From assembly GCA_031216915.1 (NCBI GenBank), contig CM062296.1:57348584-57412583 (forward strand): a stretch of DNA of 64,000 bases, written 5' to 3'. The notes below the pieces were generated by a model, which was given only the letters and a program-made list of their open reading frames with translations, did not search any database and was not told the DNA's origin. The stretch is from Pictodentalium vernedei. Lineage: Eukaryota; Mollusca; Scaphopoda; Dentaliida; Dentaliidae. Below, in pieces: positions 10,871 through 20,249 of this stretch (within the stretch, counting starts at the first letter, position 1; each line of letters opens with the position of its first letter). Made by a program: the position numbers and the translations under genes.

Positions 10871-11251
10871 ATGTTGGTGATAAAGAACAGGGGATACGTC
10901 AGAACTTACGTCCAAGGCGGTTCTGGCATCGTTGATTCTATAATGCGAGCGTTCACGAGCAATGCGGGTAGAAAACTCGCATCGACCGCGTTTGAGGTCA
11001 GAAAGAAGACAGCTTTAGATGCTGGTAAGAAACCCGCTTCAGAAGCCAGTGGTAGGATAGCTTCTGTGGCTGGCAAGAGGGCAGCCGACGTGTTGATCGA
11101 CAAGTTGATCAGTCCGCCGGCGAAGCGAGCTGCTTTAGAGCGAACGCCGAAAAGTTACAAAGATTTTAAGGATGCTGTGGTACCCATACAAGATTTAGCC
11201 AAAATGCCGAGTGGATCCGGATTGAAGAGAACTCGCGACGGTGTAATATAA
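10871..11251 (+). CDS. Small basic Polinton protein, possible virion component
   Basis: This 126-residue frame is intact. It starts MLVIKNRGYVRTYVQGGSG, has a repetitive Ala/Lys/Gly amphipathic centre at residues about 35-75, and ends in a basic tail (GSGLKRTRDGVI). No known domain is recognised with certainty. Small, basic, Ala-rich proteins next to capsid genes in adenovirus-like elements are often core or minor capsid proteins, so that is the best guess. The A copy (1267-1647) has a stop in the middle. Spacing to the ATPase gene is 107 bases. Confidence 0.6.
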   Translation: MLVIKNRGYVRTYVQGGSGIVDSIMRAFTSNAGRKLASTAFEVRKKTALDAGKKPASEASGRIASVAGKRAADVLIDKLISPPAKRAALERTPKSYKDFKDAVVPIQDLAKMPSGSGLKRTRDGVI

Positions 11252-11358
11252 ATAAATAATAATATTAAAAACTGAGTTTGAAAAACATAAAAAATTGTGT
11301 TTGAAAAAATCTAAAATAACAAAAAAAAAAAAATAAAACAAAGATAAACATTAAAGAT

Positions 11359-12195
11359 ATGTCTTGGAACGACGCCACGACCAAGAGGTCGAATAACGAG
11401 TTCTTTCCCAAAAGCATAAGAGGCTTGATAGTGGGAAAATCGAATTGTGGAAAGACCAATCTGTTGATGAATCTGTTGTCCCGACCCGACTTGTTGGATT
11501 ACGACAGATTGTTCGTGTTTGGCAAGAGCTTGTTTCAACCCGAATACAGACTGCTTCGAGAGTGCATGGATCGTAGATTGCGCAAGGACGTCATAGCCAG
11601 AATCTTTGACAGTAGGGAGGAATTCAACAAAAGTGAAGCTCCTCTTTCAACCATTTTGGACGGTGCGGCGATGGAACTGATGAAGAGAAATGCATCTTCA
11701 AACGTCGAGTGTCGATTTTATGAGAACGCTAGCGACGTTCCAGATCCTAGAGAATTGAAATCGGAAGATAAGAATCTCATGATTTTCGATGATCTGCTTT
11801 TGGAGAGACAGAACCGATGTGAATCGTATTACGTTAGGGGTCGACACAGCAACGTGGACTGTTTCTACCTGTCGCAGAATTATTTTCGATTGCCCAGACA
11901 GACGATAAGGGAGAACGCTCATTTTCTATGTCTCTTTCGCCAAGATCTCAAGAATTTCAATCACATCTACGGCGACCACGTCGCAAACGACATGAGCGTG
12001 GCAGAATTCAGGAGATTCTGCTAGAGGGTTTGGGATGGAGGACTTTACAATTTCGTCGTGATTGATTTGACAAGCGAATTTAATCGTGGAAAATATCTGT
12101 GCGGATTCGACAAGTTTTCTGTTTCTGATGATAATAAGATAGAGCGTGAAAATAAAAAAAATTTTTTAGAAAATAATAAATCTTCAAATAATTAG
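11359..12195 (+). pseudogene. Genome-packaging ATPase (FtsK/HerA, A32-like), Polinton B
   Basis: From MSWNDATTK the reading gives Walker A GKSNCGKT at residues about 26-33 and Walker B LMIFDDLL with the Asp pair at about 145-146, followed by a conserved YLSQNYFRLP stretch, probably the sensor region. Known relatives power DNA packaging into Polinton and nucleocytoplasmic virus capsids. An in-frame TAG at 12022-12024 cuts off the last about 55 residues, where the A copy has a sense codon. The remaining codons are open to the TAG at 12193-12195. The A copy is broken at a different place, so the two copies decayed separately. Confidence 0.92.
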
Positions 12196-12228
12196 TTTTG
12201 AAAAGAATAAAAATAAAATTAAAATATA

Positions 12229-12890
12229 ATGTTCGAACAAGGAGAATTGTTTGAACGGATAGCCGAGAATACGGCTGCAAAACAATCCATTCAAATCGTG
12301 GTGAGTGGTGATTTGACTCGATTCGCTACGAAATTCGAACCTTCCATCGAATTGAATAGAGAGAAAAGACACGAGATGGCGTTGGTGAATCTGGAGACTT
12401 ATTATTCTTTTCCCAACATCACCGAAAAGAATAACTCGTTCAAGTATTCCAACGGAGTGGATTGGTTGGAGATTCGAATTCCCAAAGGAAGTTACGACAT
12501 AGACGATTTGAACAATTACATTCAGACGTGAATGAAGACAGATGGAAAGGGAAGCAACAAGATGAGACTCGCTCTCAATCCTAATACCTTACAGACGATG
12601 TTGGATTTGGAAGATATTTTTCGAGTCTCGCAGTCAATAGCATTCTGGTGAACGTGGATGTGATTGCTGGAAGCTACGTGAATGGTAGCGCTCAACAGAT
12701 GATCTATTCCTTCTTTCGAAACGTGTCTCCAGGTTATAAGATCATGGAGCGACCTCTAAATTTAGTTTATCTACCAGTGATTTTAGACATGTTGTATAGT
12801 CTCAAAACCACGTTGATGGATCAAAATTGTGAACTGTTAGATCTTCGCAGAGAGAGGGTGGCGATACGATTTCACATAAGAGAAATATAA
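12229..12890 (+). pseudogene. Penton-like minor capsid protein (single jelly-roll), Polinton B
   Basis: The N-terminal piece (MFEQGELFERI...FEPSIELNREKR...ALVNLETYYSFPNI) and the C-terminal piece (SGSAYVNG-like core, ERPLNLVYLPV, LDLRRERVAIRFHIRE) are characteristic of the Polinton minor capsid protein that forms capsid vertices. The first piece ends at a TGA at 12529-12531. The same frame reads on for about 35 codons, and a frameshift near 12640 leads to the last piece (12648-12890). The gene is therefore doubly broken. It lies directly after the ATPase, as in Polinton A. Confidence 0.85.
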
Positions 12891-13040
12891 AAGCAAAAAA
12901 AAAAAAATATTGTGTATAAATATATATAAATAATAAAAATAAAATAAACGCAATATTAATTTTACAAAAATTATTTAATATATATAATTATCATCAAAAC
13001 AAGAAAACAATTGAAGTAAATATATTTTAAAAAAAGAATT
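12891..13040. other. AT-rich spacer
   Basis: Very AT-rich, with TATAAATATATATAAA at about 12915; it may hold the promoter of the PX-like gene. No coding signal. Confidence 0.4.
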
Positions 13041-13652
13041 ATGACAGAATACGTGAAAAAAAACATGAACATATCTGCAGGACAGAGGAAGAAACTTGAG
13101 AGAGCGTTAAGAACTCGAGGCGAGGTGGTGAAATTCAAATTCACTCACGAAGATCTGACGAGAGGCAGTCAGGATTCGATTGCCTGGACCAAAAGTCAAA
13201 TCAATAGGATGGAGAAAGCAATTCGTGATGGAAGAGGGTTGACAGTGAGATTGAGTCCCACTCAATTGAGATACAATTTGAGAATGAAAGGTGGTTTCAT
13301 ACCGCTATTGGCAGGAATCACCGCAAAAGCATTACCCTTCGCCACAAAGGCACTACCCTTTCTCGGATAGACTCTCTGCGTGGGAGCTCTCACGGGACTC
13401 GCGAGTTCGGCAGTTGAGAAATTAATGGGTGGCAGTGGACTGTTTTTTAAGAAGGGAGGAGCCGTGTGTCGCGTCCACGTAGACAACAGTGGTAAAGGAT
13501 TGTATCTACAACCCGTTAGAGGTGACAACTCTTTGAGTGGAAACGGTCTCTATCTGAAGAGTGGATGGAACGTTGAGCGACTCGGCAAGGGTTTGTTGTT
13601 TGGTGAGAATTCGCCATTTAAGAATATACCGATTTTGAATATGTTATTATAA
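13041..13652 (+). pseudogene. PX/pVI-like minor capsid protein with hydrophobic segment
   Basis: The N-terminal half is basic (MTEYVKKNMNISAGQRKKLE) with a repeated Thr/Leu-rich motif (RGLTVRLSPTQLRYN). At residues about 85-110 comes a glycine- and proline-containing hydrophobic stretch (GGFIPLLAGITAKALPF). The C-terminal half repeats G-x-GLYL units (GKGLYLQP, GNGLYLKS) and ends with SPFKNIPILNMLL. This arrangement matches a minor virion protein found throughout Polintons and adintoviruses and compared with adenovirus pVI/pX. A TAG at 13368-13370 falls straight after the hydrophobic stretch; beyond it the same frame stays open. The probable role is internal capsid cement or membrane disruption. 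Confidence 0.75.
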
Positions 13653-13713
13653 TGTAAAAAATTATATAATTATATAAAATATAAATCATAGAAAGTATAA
13701 AATAATATATAAA

Positions 13714-14046
13714 ATGGATAAAAAGGTGGAGAAACAATTAGACGATAATGATGAATATCGTGAGATAGAGTGCGAAAAAGATGTGGAAAAACTATTAGAC
13801 GCTAATGATGGATATCTTAGGAAAGGAATAATAAAAGAGTTAAATAAAGATTGGGATATGCGGTTGAAATTTAAAAGAATTTTTCCACCGTTACAACTAC
13901 CTTCTGAAGAGAATGGTGATGATGCGAGTGTTACCAAGAGATGCACAACATTCGTTCATAATTATGATTTGGATAAACAAATGTGTTGTTATAAAAACGT
14001 AGCATATCACAAAAAAAGAAAAAAAGAAAAGAAGAATCGATGCTGA
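13714..14046 (+). CDS. Small charged protein, unknown
   Basis: An intact 110-residue frame (MDKKVEKQLDDNDEY...) with two related acidic segments near the start (LDDNDEYREIECEKD and LDANDGYLRKG), a central basic part and a Lys-rich tail with two adjacent Cys. It is not recognised. It closes the first plus-strand block of Polinton B, 61 bases after the hairpin-free spacer and before the 14108-14150 hairpin. Coding status is supported by position and an upstream AT-rich leader only. Confidence 0.45.
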   Translation: MDKKVEKQLDDNDEYREIECEKDVEKLLDANDGYLRKGIIKELNKDWDMRLKFKRIFPPLQLPSEENGDDASVTKRCTTFVHNYDLDKQMCCYKNVAYHKKRKKEKKNRC

Positions 14047-14107
14047 AATTTAAGAAAAAAGGAAACGTTATTATAATATATGGGTAATAGTGAAGAAGGA
14101 AAACAAT

Positions 14108-14150
14108 AAAAAAAGTAATGAGATCTAAAGATGATCTCATTACTTTTTTT
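14108..14150. terminator. Perfect hairpin between converging gene blocks
   Basis: Two perfect 18-base arms (AAAAAAAGTAATGAGATC and its complement) with a 7-base loop lie between a plus-strand gene ending at 14046 and a minus-strand gene ending at 14293. The A/T-flanked stem would work on either strand as a bidirectional terminator or processing signal. A related GTAATGAGAT hairpin lies in the other converging spacer at 21650-21710. Confidence 0.65.
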
Positions 14151-14292
14151 TTCATTCTTCTTCGCTAAAAATTCAATCTCTCTATTGTTTATATTTCAAA
14201 GTCTGTTATTAGCATGTTGACACTCATGTTTTCTCCTTTTTCGCAAATGTGTTGAATGTTTATCTTTACTTTTTTGAGTTTTGTTTCTTCGG

Positions 14293-14637
14293 TCAACGCG
14301 CGCTCTCACCACCCGATTTGTTCACGAGTTCGAGTGAGATGTTTGGAAATATGTAACTTCCATAGGGCAACGTCAAATCGTCCTTGTCAAATTCTCTATC
14401 TTTGGTGATGACGATATTCTGCAGATCGCTTACATACTTGTAAAACAAATCGAGCGTGGCTTCGTCCAATTTCAAAGGCATGCTATATTTGTTGTATTTG
14501 TGCTCTAAGCCCTTCGTCTCGACCTTGTTCAATTCGATGGGATCGTGTCGTTGTAATCTATAGATTGTAGAACCAAATTTCTTATACGTTTCAACTCATT
14601 TCAATTTCAATTCGCTTCTTTTAGGTGTTGCTGTCAT
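14293..14637 (-). pseudogene. Small Polinton protein, unknown, with in-frame TGA
   Basis: The likely start is the ATG at 14635-14637 (MTATPKRSELKLK), followed at once by an in-frame TGA at 14596-14598, after which 100 codons are open to 14293 (ending LELVNKSGGESAR). It is a hydrophilic protein with no recognised motif. Its upstream region is duplicated in front of the next minus-strand gene (15262) and inverted before 15714, so it probably belongs to a co-regulated set. Confidence 0.5.
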
Positions 14638-14935
14638 GATCGATTATTTGTTTTTTTTTGTTTTATGAATTCTTGCAATAATGTATATTTTAAATTTTGT
14701 ATTTTAATAATTTGTTTAAAAAGTTTTGTTTTTTTTTTTTACTCTTTATATATATAAAAAAAAAGATTTTTAATTTTAATTTTCTTTAATGTGAAAATTT
14801 TTGTAAAAGTTTTTTTCTCTTTATATATATAAATAAAAAGTTAAATTTTAACATCCTTTTTTTCTCGTATTAATTCAATTTTTTTTCATGTTAAGAACAT
14901 AAAATTGATTAATTTTTTTTGAAGGAATTAAAACA
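14638..14935 (-). promoter_or_regulatory. Shared AT-rich upstream block, copy 1
   Basis: About 290 bases upstream of the 14637 start are nearly identical to 15263-15545. They include ATGATCGATTATTTG at the start codon, TTCTTGCAATAATGTATATT and two CTTTATATATATAAA strings. A likely promoter and leader. Confidence 0.55.
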
Positions 14936-15034
14936 TATATAAACAATTTTAACACTTTTTAACAAATTATCATTAAATACAAAATTCGAAGAAAAAATAT
15001 TCTTACAAACTCAATTTTGAGGTAGAAACAATGA

Positions 15035-15262
15035 TCAAGTCCGAACATCCAAATTATAGTTTAGAACATGCAAGACTTCGTGTAAAATTTGTAAGAGTTC
15101 TATTTGTTTTGAACCTTCTTCTTTTTTAATAGTTTGAATAACATTATCGATTAATTTTTTTTCGCTAAACTTATTACGATTCGATTTTCTATCGCAAATC
15201 GTATCGTTTTCTTTTGAAACGCGTAAAAATAAACTACGATTTTTATCGGATGTTGTTGTCAT
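15035..15262 (-). CDS. Small protein, unknown, with shared upstream block
   Basis: An intact 75-residue frame, MTTTSDKNRSLFLRVSKEND..., basic at the start with a helical C-terminal half (IELLQILHEVLHVLNYNLD). No family is recognised. Both this gene and 14637 begin with an MT(A/T)T(P/S) start embedded in the same duplicated upstream sequence, so they may be distant paralogues or share only a copied promoter. Confidence 0.5.
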   Translation of the reverse strand: MTTTSDKNRSLFLRVSKENDTICDRKSNRNKFSEKKLIDNVIQTIKKEEGSKQIELLQILHEVLHVLNYNLDVRT

Positions 15263-15545
15263 GATCGATTATTTGGTTTTTTTTGTTTTATGAATTCTTG
15301 CAATAATGTATATTTTAAATTTTGTATTTTAATAATTTGTTTAAAAAGTTTTGTTTTTTTTTTTACTCTTTATATATATATAAAAAAAAAGTTTTTTAAT
15401 TTTAATTTTCTTTAATGTGAAAATTTTTTTTTGTAAAAGTTTTTTTCTCTTTATATATATAAATAAAAAGTTAAATTTTAACATCCTTTTTTTTTCTCGT
15501 ATTAATTCAATTTTTTTCATGTTAAGGAACATAAAAAAAATTGAT
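15263..15545 (-). promoter_or_regulatory. Shared AT-rich upstream block, copy 2
   Basis: A near-identical repeat of 14638-14935, placed directly upstream of the 15262 start. It again carries two CTTTATATATATAAA-type strings, about 110 and 190 bases from the start codon. Confidence 0.55.
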
Positions 15546-15713
15546 TAATTTCATCAAAAAAAATTATTTTTCACATTAAAGAAAAAAAAATTGAAATTAA
15601 AAAAAATCTTTTTTATATATATAAAGAGTAAAAACAAAACTTTTTAACAAATTATTTAAATACAAAATTCAAAAAAAAAAAAATTCTTACAAATGGAGTA
15701 AACAGATAAAAAA
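15546..15713 (+). promoter_or_regulatory. Shared AT-rich upstream block, inverted copy 3
   Basis: A shorter, opposite-facing version of the two blocks to its left: TTTATATATATAAAGAGTAA, AAACTTTTTAACAAATTA and AAATTCTTACAAATG in the same relative order toward the 15714 start. The three genes around it thus have a common upstream design. Confidence 0.5.
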
Positions 15714-15902
15714 ATGGAAAATTTAAATGAGAAAACCATACCTCAGTTAAACGAGATTTGTAAACTATTAAAAATTTCACACTTCAGAAATCATAGAACT
15801 AAATCAAAAAAAATTGAAGTCATACAGAAATATTTGCGAAACGATGGAAAGGCAAACGAAATGTCGATAGCAACAACGTCAAAAAAAATGCATCGGTTGT
15901 GA
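15714..15902 (+). CDS. Small SAP-like ORF ahead of the DNA polymerase
   Basis: A 62-residue frame MENLNEKTIPQLNEICKLLK... with a helix-extended-helix pattern (TIPQLNEICKLL, then KKIEVIQKYL) like the SAP-type N-terminus that precedes many Polinton polymerases. It is 93 bases upstream of, and out of frame with, the next readable polymerase segment at 15995. It is either a separate small gene or the N-terminal part of the polymerase cut off by a frameshift. Confidence 0.5.
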   Translation: MENLNEKTIPQLNEICKLLKISHFRNHRTKSKKIEVIQKYLRNDGKANEMSIATTSKKMHRL

Positions 15903-15994
15903 AAAATGAGAAGAAGAAGAAAAAGATAGTAAAATGAATCGAAATGCTGACATAAAAAAAAACCAAAAACGTTTCGATTGTGAAAAATAAGAAG

Positions 15995-18900
15995 ATGACT
16001 AAACGAAAAGCTGTTGAAGAACTTCAAGTTTCAAAAGAAAAGAAAAGAAAAACTAAAACGAAAACGAGTGATGCACTTCAGATTCTAGACAAGTGAGATA
16101 TATCGAGCGAAATTCGACAAGCAATGAATGAAGGGAAAGGAGAAAAATATCTAGCACGACTCACCACGGAACTATTCCAATCGAAGCCCATAGAACGGGA
16201 GAGTGTGATCAAAGGCATTTTTGAAACTTTCGACGTGGTTCCCTCGTTGAAGAAAATCGATCCGAAATTGTTCATGGAACGGGTGAAGAAAAAAGTATTG
16301 GATTTGTTTCACGAACACATGAACGTGGGACTAAAAATTAAGATGATACTCCATTGCGTGATGAATAAAATCGACGTGAAGTCCGGCGAAAGCATCGTGA
16401 AAAATGCATATTTCAGATCTAACGTCGAACTCGTATTTCGAGGTTCAGATTTATCGGATGTTTTCGAAAGGATGAAAGACAAGATGTTGACGTCTCTCGT
16501 GAATTATCAACATGAAGGTAGTAATTGGATGTTCGATGAGGTGTTGAAACTTGAAATTCATATAACTGAAAACGATTCGTTGAAAGGGTCTTCCTACGTG
16601 GAATTACTGTATTTCTTAGCTAAAGAAAATGCTGTGATCAATGTGAGAAATAAAGATGATCAGTGTTTTAAATGGGCAGTCACCTCCGCTTTATACCCTG
16701 TCAAAATGCACTCCTATAGAGTTTCTTGTTACGAAGAGACTTCTAAAAATCTCGATTGGACCAGAGTGACTTTTCCAACAGAGTTAAAACACATCGAACA
16801 TTTCGAGGCTCAAAATCCCACCATAGCGGTGAACGTCTTGGGATATGATGATGAAAAACGAACGATCTATCCTCTCAGACAGACTTTGTATCTCGAAAGA
16901 GAAAAGACGATTATTTTATTATTGATTTCGAATGGTGATAATCAACATTATTGTTGGGTTAAACATCCGAGCCGATTACTGTTGAGACAAAATAATAAAC
17001 ATGAACATAAGGTATGTTTATGTTGTAACTGCATGAGCGCGTTTCACATCGAAAAATCGTTAGCGAAACATCAGAAATATTGCAACGAAAATCAAGGTGT
17101 CGCCATCGAAATGCCCAAACCCAACACCATAGTGAAGTTTGCAAATCACAATAGAAGGTTAAAAGTACCCTTCATTGTATACGTTGATTTCGAATGTTTC
17201 ACCACGAAAATGAGTTCCTGTCAACCCTCTTCAAAGTTACGTCGAAAGATATCAAAAACACATACCTTCGGGCTATTGCATTTACGTGAAATGCACTTTT
17301 GACTCGCAACACGACATGGGTCCCTTCACCTACACGAAACAGTGTGAAGACGACGACGTGGCTCAAAGGTTCGTAGAAGAGTTAGAATCGAAAATTCAAA
17401 TGTTATACGACAAATTCAAAACTCCGGCAAAAATGATCATCACGCGAGAGCAGCAGGATGAAAATAACAGAGCCACCGAATGTCACATATGCAGACAATC
17501 GTTCGACGAGAATTCGGAGGAAAATAAGAAGGTCAGAGACCATGATCATTACACGGGTCTGTATCACGGTCCGGCTCACAGCAAGTGTAATTTAAAATAT
17601 CGAGACGCTGTTTTCTATCTGGTGATATTTCACAATCTCTCAGGTTATGACAGTCATTTGTTCATGAAAAATCTCAGCACTTCCCATGAAGAATTAAATT
17701 GCATCACAAACAGCGAAGAAAGATACATTTCCTTCACGAAATGGAAGCTCATGGAGAAGAAAAGAGTAATCGACAGAGAGACCTTGGAAGAAAATATGAA
17801 ATCCATTCGTAGAAGCATACGTTTCATCGACAGTTTTAAATTCATGTCGACCGCTCTGGAAAAATTAGTCGAGAACATGAGTAAGGATAAATTTAAAATC
17901 ATGAGCGAACATTTCGGAGAATGAGTAGACGTCATGTTGAGAAAAGGAGTCTATCCTTACGATTACATGAACGATCTAAAGAGATATGAAGACACCGCAC
18001 TACCTTTGAAAGAAGATTTTTATTCAAAATTATACAAATCCGACATTTCCGACGAGAATTACGCACATGCCAAAAACGTGTGGAAATCATTCGATATGAA
18101 AACCATGAGAGATTATCACGATCTCTATCTGAAGACCGACGTTCTGCTCTTGGCAGACATGTTCGAAAATCTGTACAGTTGGGCTATGAGTCATCCTTTA
18201 CCGATTGGAAATTTCGAATGGGTGACAGAACCGGAAGAGATGCAAAAATGGAGAGACTATCCGTGCATTTTAGAAGTCGATTTGAACTATCCGGAAGAAT
18301 TACACGATCTACACAACGATTATCCGCTGGCTCCCAAACGAATGGAACCGAACAAAGGAGACGAGGAAAAACTCATTCCCGATTTATTTAACAAATGTAA
18401 CTACGTCGTCTACAGCAATAATTTGAAACAATAAGTTGATTATGGAATGAAATTAGTCAACATACATCGCATCATTCGATTCGATGAAGAGGCTTGGCTG
18501 AAAAAATACATCGATCTCAACACGAATCTCAGAATTCGAGCCAAGAACGATTTCGAAAAAGATTTCTTCAAACTCATGAACAACTGCATGTACGGTAAAT
18601 CGATGGAAAACATCAGGAAGAGAACCGACGTTCGACTTGTCACGTCTGAGAAAAGAGCTAAAAAATTAGTGGCAAAACCCAATTACAAACACCGAACCAT
18701 ATTCGACGAAAATCTAGTGGCCGTTCACATGCAAAAGACGCACCTGACGTTCGACAAACCGTATTATCTCGGACCGATCATCTTAGATATCAGCAAGCAA
18801 TTGATGTACGAGTTTCACTATGATTACATCAAACGAAAATTTGGTGATAAAGCCAAACTACTGTTCACCAACATGGACAGTTTAGTTTACGAGATAGAGA

Positions 18901-19592
18901 TGAAAGACGTCTACCGAGATATATCTCCGGACGTGGCCACGTGGTTCGACACGAGCAATTATCCCGTCGATCACCCGTCCATCATTCAATTGAATGACAA
19001 CAAGAAGGTGTTGGGTAAATTTAAGGACGAGAGCGGCGGTAAACAAATCGTTGAATTCGTGGGCTTGAGACCCAAACTGTATGCTTATCGTCTAGAAGAT
19101 GAAGAGATCAAGAAGTGCAAAGGGGTTAAAGCGTGCGTGGTGAAGAAAAACATCTCTTTCCAAGAGTATAAAGATTGTCTGTTAGGAAGTGGTCCAGTGT
19201 ATAAGACTATGAAATCGATTCGAAGTGAAAATCACGACTTGTATACCGAAATAGTCAACAAGATTTTGCTGATGGCCGACGACGATGAGAGATTCGTGTC
19301 AGATGATAAAATAAGCACTTTGGCACTCGGACATTGGACTTTGTATCTAATTTTAGATGATATGAATGTGGATGATTGGATTCCAGATATGATTGTAGAT
19401 GATAAGATTCCAGATATGATTGTGGATGATAAGATTCCAGATATGATTGTGGATGATAGGATTCCAGATATGAGTAAGGATGATAGGATTCCAGAAAATC
19501 AAGAGGAATTAGATGGATTCGAAATTATAGAAATCGATAGAGACATCGAGAAAGTTAGTTTACAAAGAAAAAAAAAAAAAAAAAAAAAATAA
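15995..19592 (+). pseudogene. Protein-primed family B DNA polymerase (Polinton type)
   Basis: Parts in order: a basic N-terminal tail; a helical region (16124-16600); the conserved CFKWAVTSALYPV segment; a C2H2-like cluster (CLCCNCMSAFHIEKSLAKHQ); exonuclease motif I (VPFIVYVDFECFT, about 17185); an endonuclease VII-like zinc segment (CHICRQSF...RDHDHYTGLYHG); the second exonuclease strand (FHNLSGYDSHLF); polymerase segments (NLYSWAMSHPLP, KLMNNCMYGKSMEN); and motif C as TNMDSLVYE. Breaks are a TGA at 16094, a frameshift near 17255, a TGA at 17922-17924, a TAA at 18432-18434 and a missing stretch near 18170, where roughly 85 residues including the motif A Asp are absent. Motif C also lacks its first Asp. 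The C-terminus carries a 9-residue tandem repeat. The enzyme would replicate the element from terminal protein primers; this copy is dead. Confidence 0.93.
19366..19497 (+). repeat. 27-bp coding tandem repeat at the polymerase C-terminus
   Basis: About five in-frame copies of a 27-base unit encode VDDKIPDMI with small variations (VDDWIPDMI, VDDRIPDMS, KDDRIPENQ). It follows the normal end of the polymerase (near ISTLALGH) and leads into a poly-Lys run encoded by 19567-19590. Confidence 0.85.
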
Positions 19593-19660
19593 CGTCATTT
19601 TAGTGAATTATAATAAAATAAATAAATGAAAAAAATATATATATATATATATACGCATTT

Positions 19661-20113
19661 ATGAATAAGAAAATAGAGATATCTGTAGAAGGTGTTGTCT
19701 TACCTAACGAACCCCTATCCAACATCGATCTGTCGAATACGGCGAAGGATTTGAAGATCAAAGATTTTCTAGGTGTGTTTTCCAGAGATGCCTTGCCGAA
19801 GAGAAGACCTCGACAATCGGAATGCGGAATTTTAAATCTAGATGATTTATCGGGTGAAGGCACTCACTGGGTGGCGTGGTTCAAGAACGGGAAGAAGAAT
19901 TATTATTTTGACAGCTACGGAATCTCGCCGCCGAAAGAAATAAATAACTATTTCAATGAATCGATGGTTCGTTACAACACGGAATGAGTGCAATCACCTG
20001 ATCAAGAGTTTTCCGGTCACCTGTGTCTCTACGTTCTCAAGAGATGGTCTGAAGGAGATCGGTTTCAAGACATTCTCAATGATTTACATAAGAGAGAGAT
20101 TTTTTTTTTATAG
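19661..20113 (+). pseudogene. Adenain-like maturation cysteine protease
   Basis: The start MNKKIEISVEG is followed by the family motifs: catalytic His in GTHWVAW (residue 69), Asp in YYFDSYG (residue 84), and the Cys in GHLCLYVL (about residue 122). The His and Asp precede, and the Cys follows, an in-frame TGA at 19985-19987; the frame is then open to the TAG at 20111. Length (about 150 codons) and order are as usual in Polintons, where this enzyme cleaves capsid precursors during virion maturation. It is 69 bases after the polymerase gene. Confidence 0.85.
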
Positions 20114-20249
20114 TATATATAAAGATAAAAAAATTATTTAAAAGAATTTTAATCGAATAAAAACGAAAAATGAAAATAAAATAATTCATTTTTTAATAAA
20201 CTGCTTTTTGAATATATTTTTAAAAAAAACCCAAAAATCTCAAAACAAC

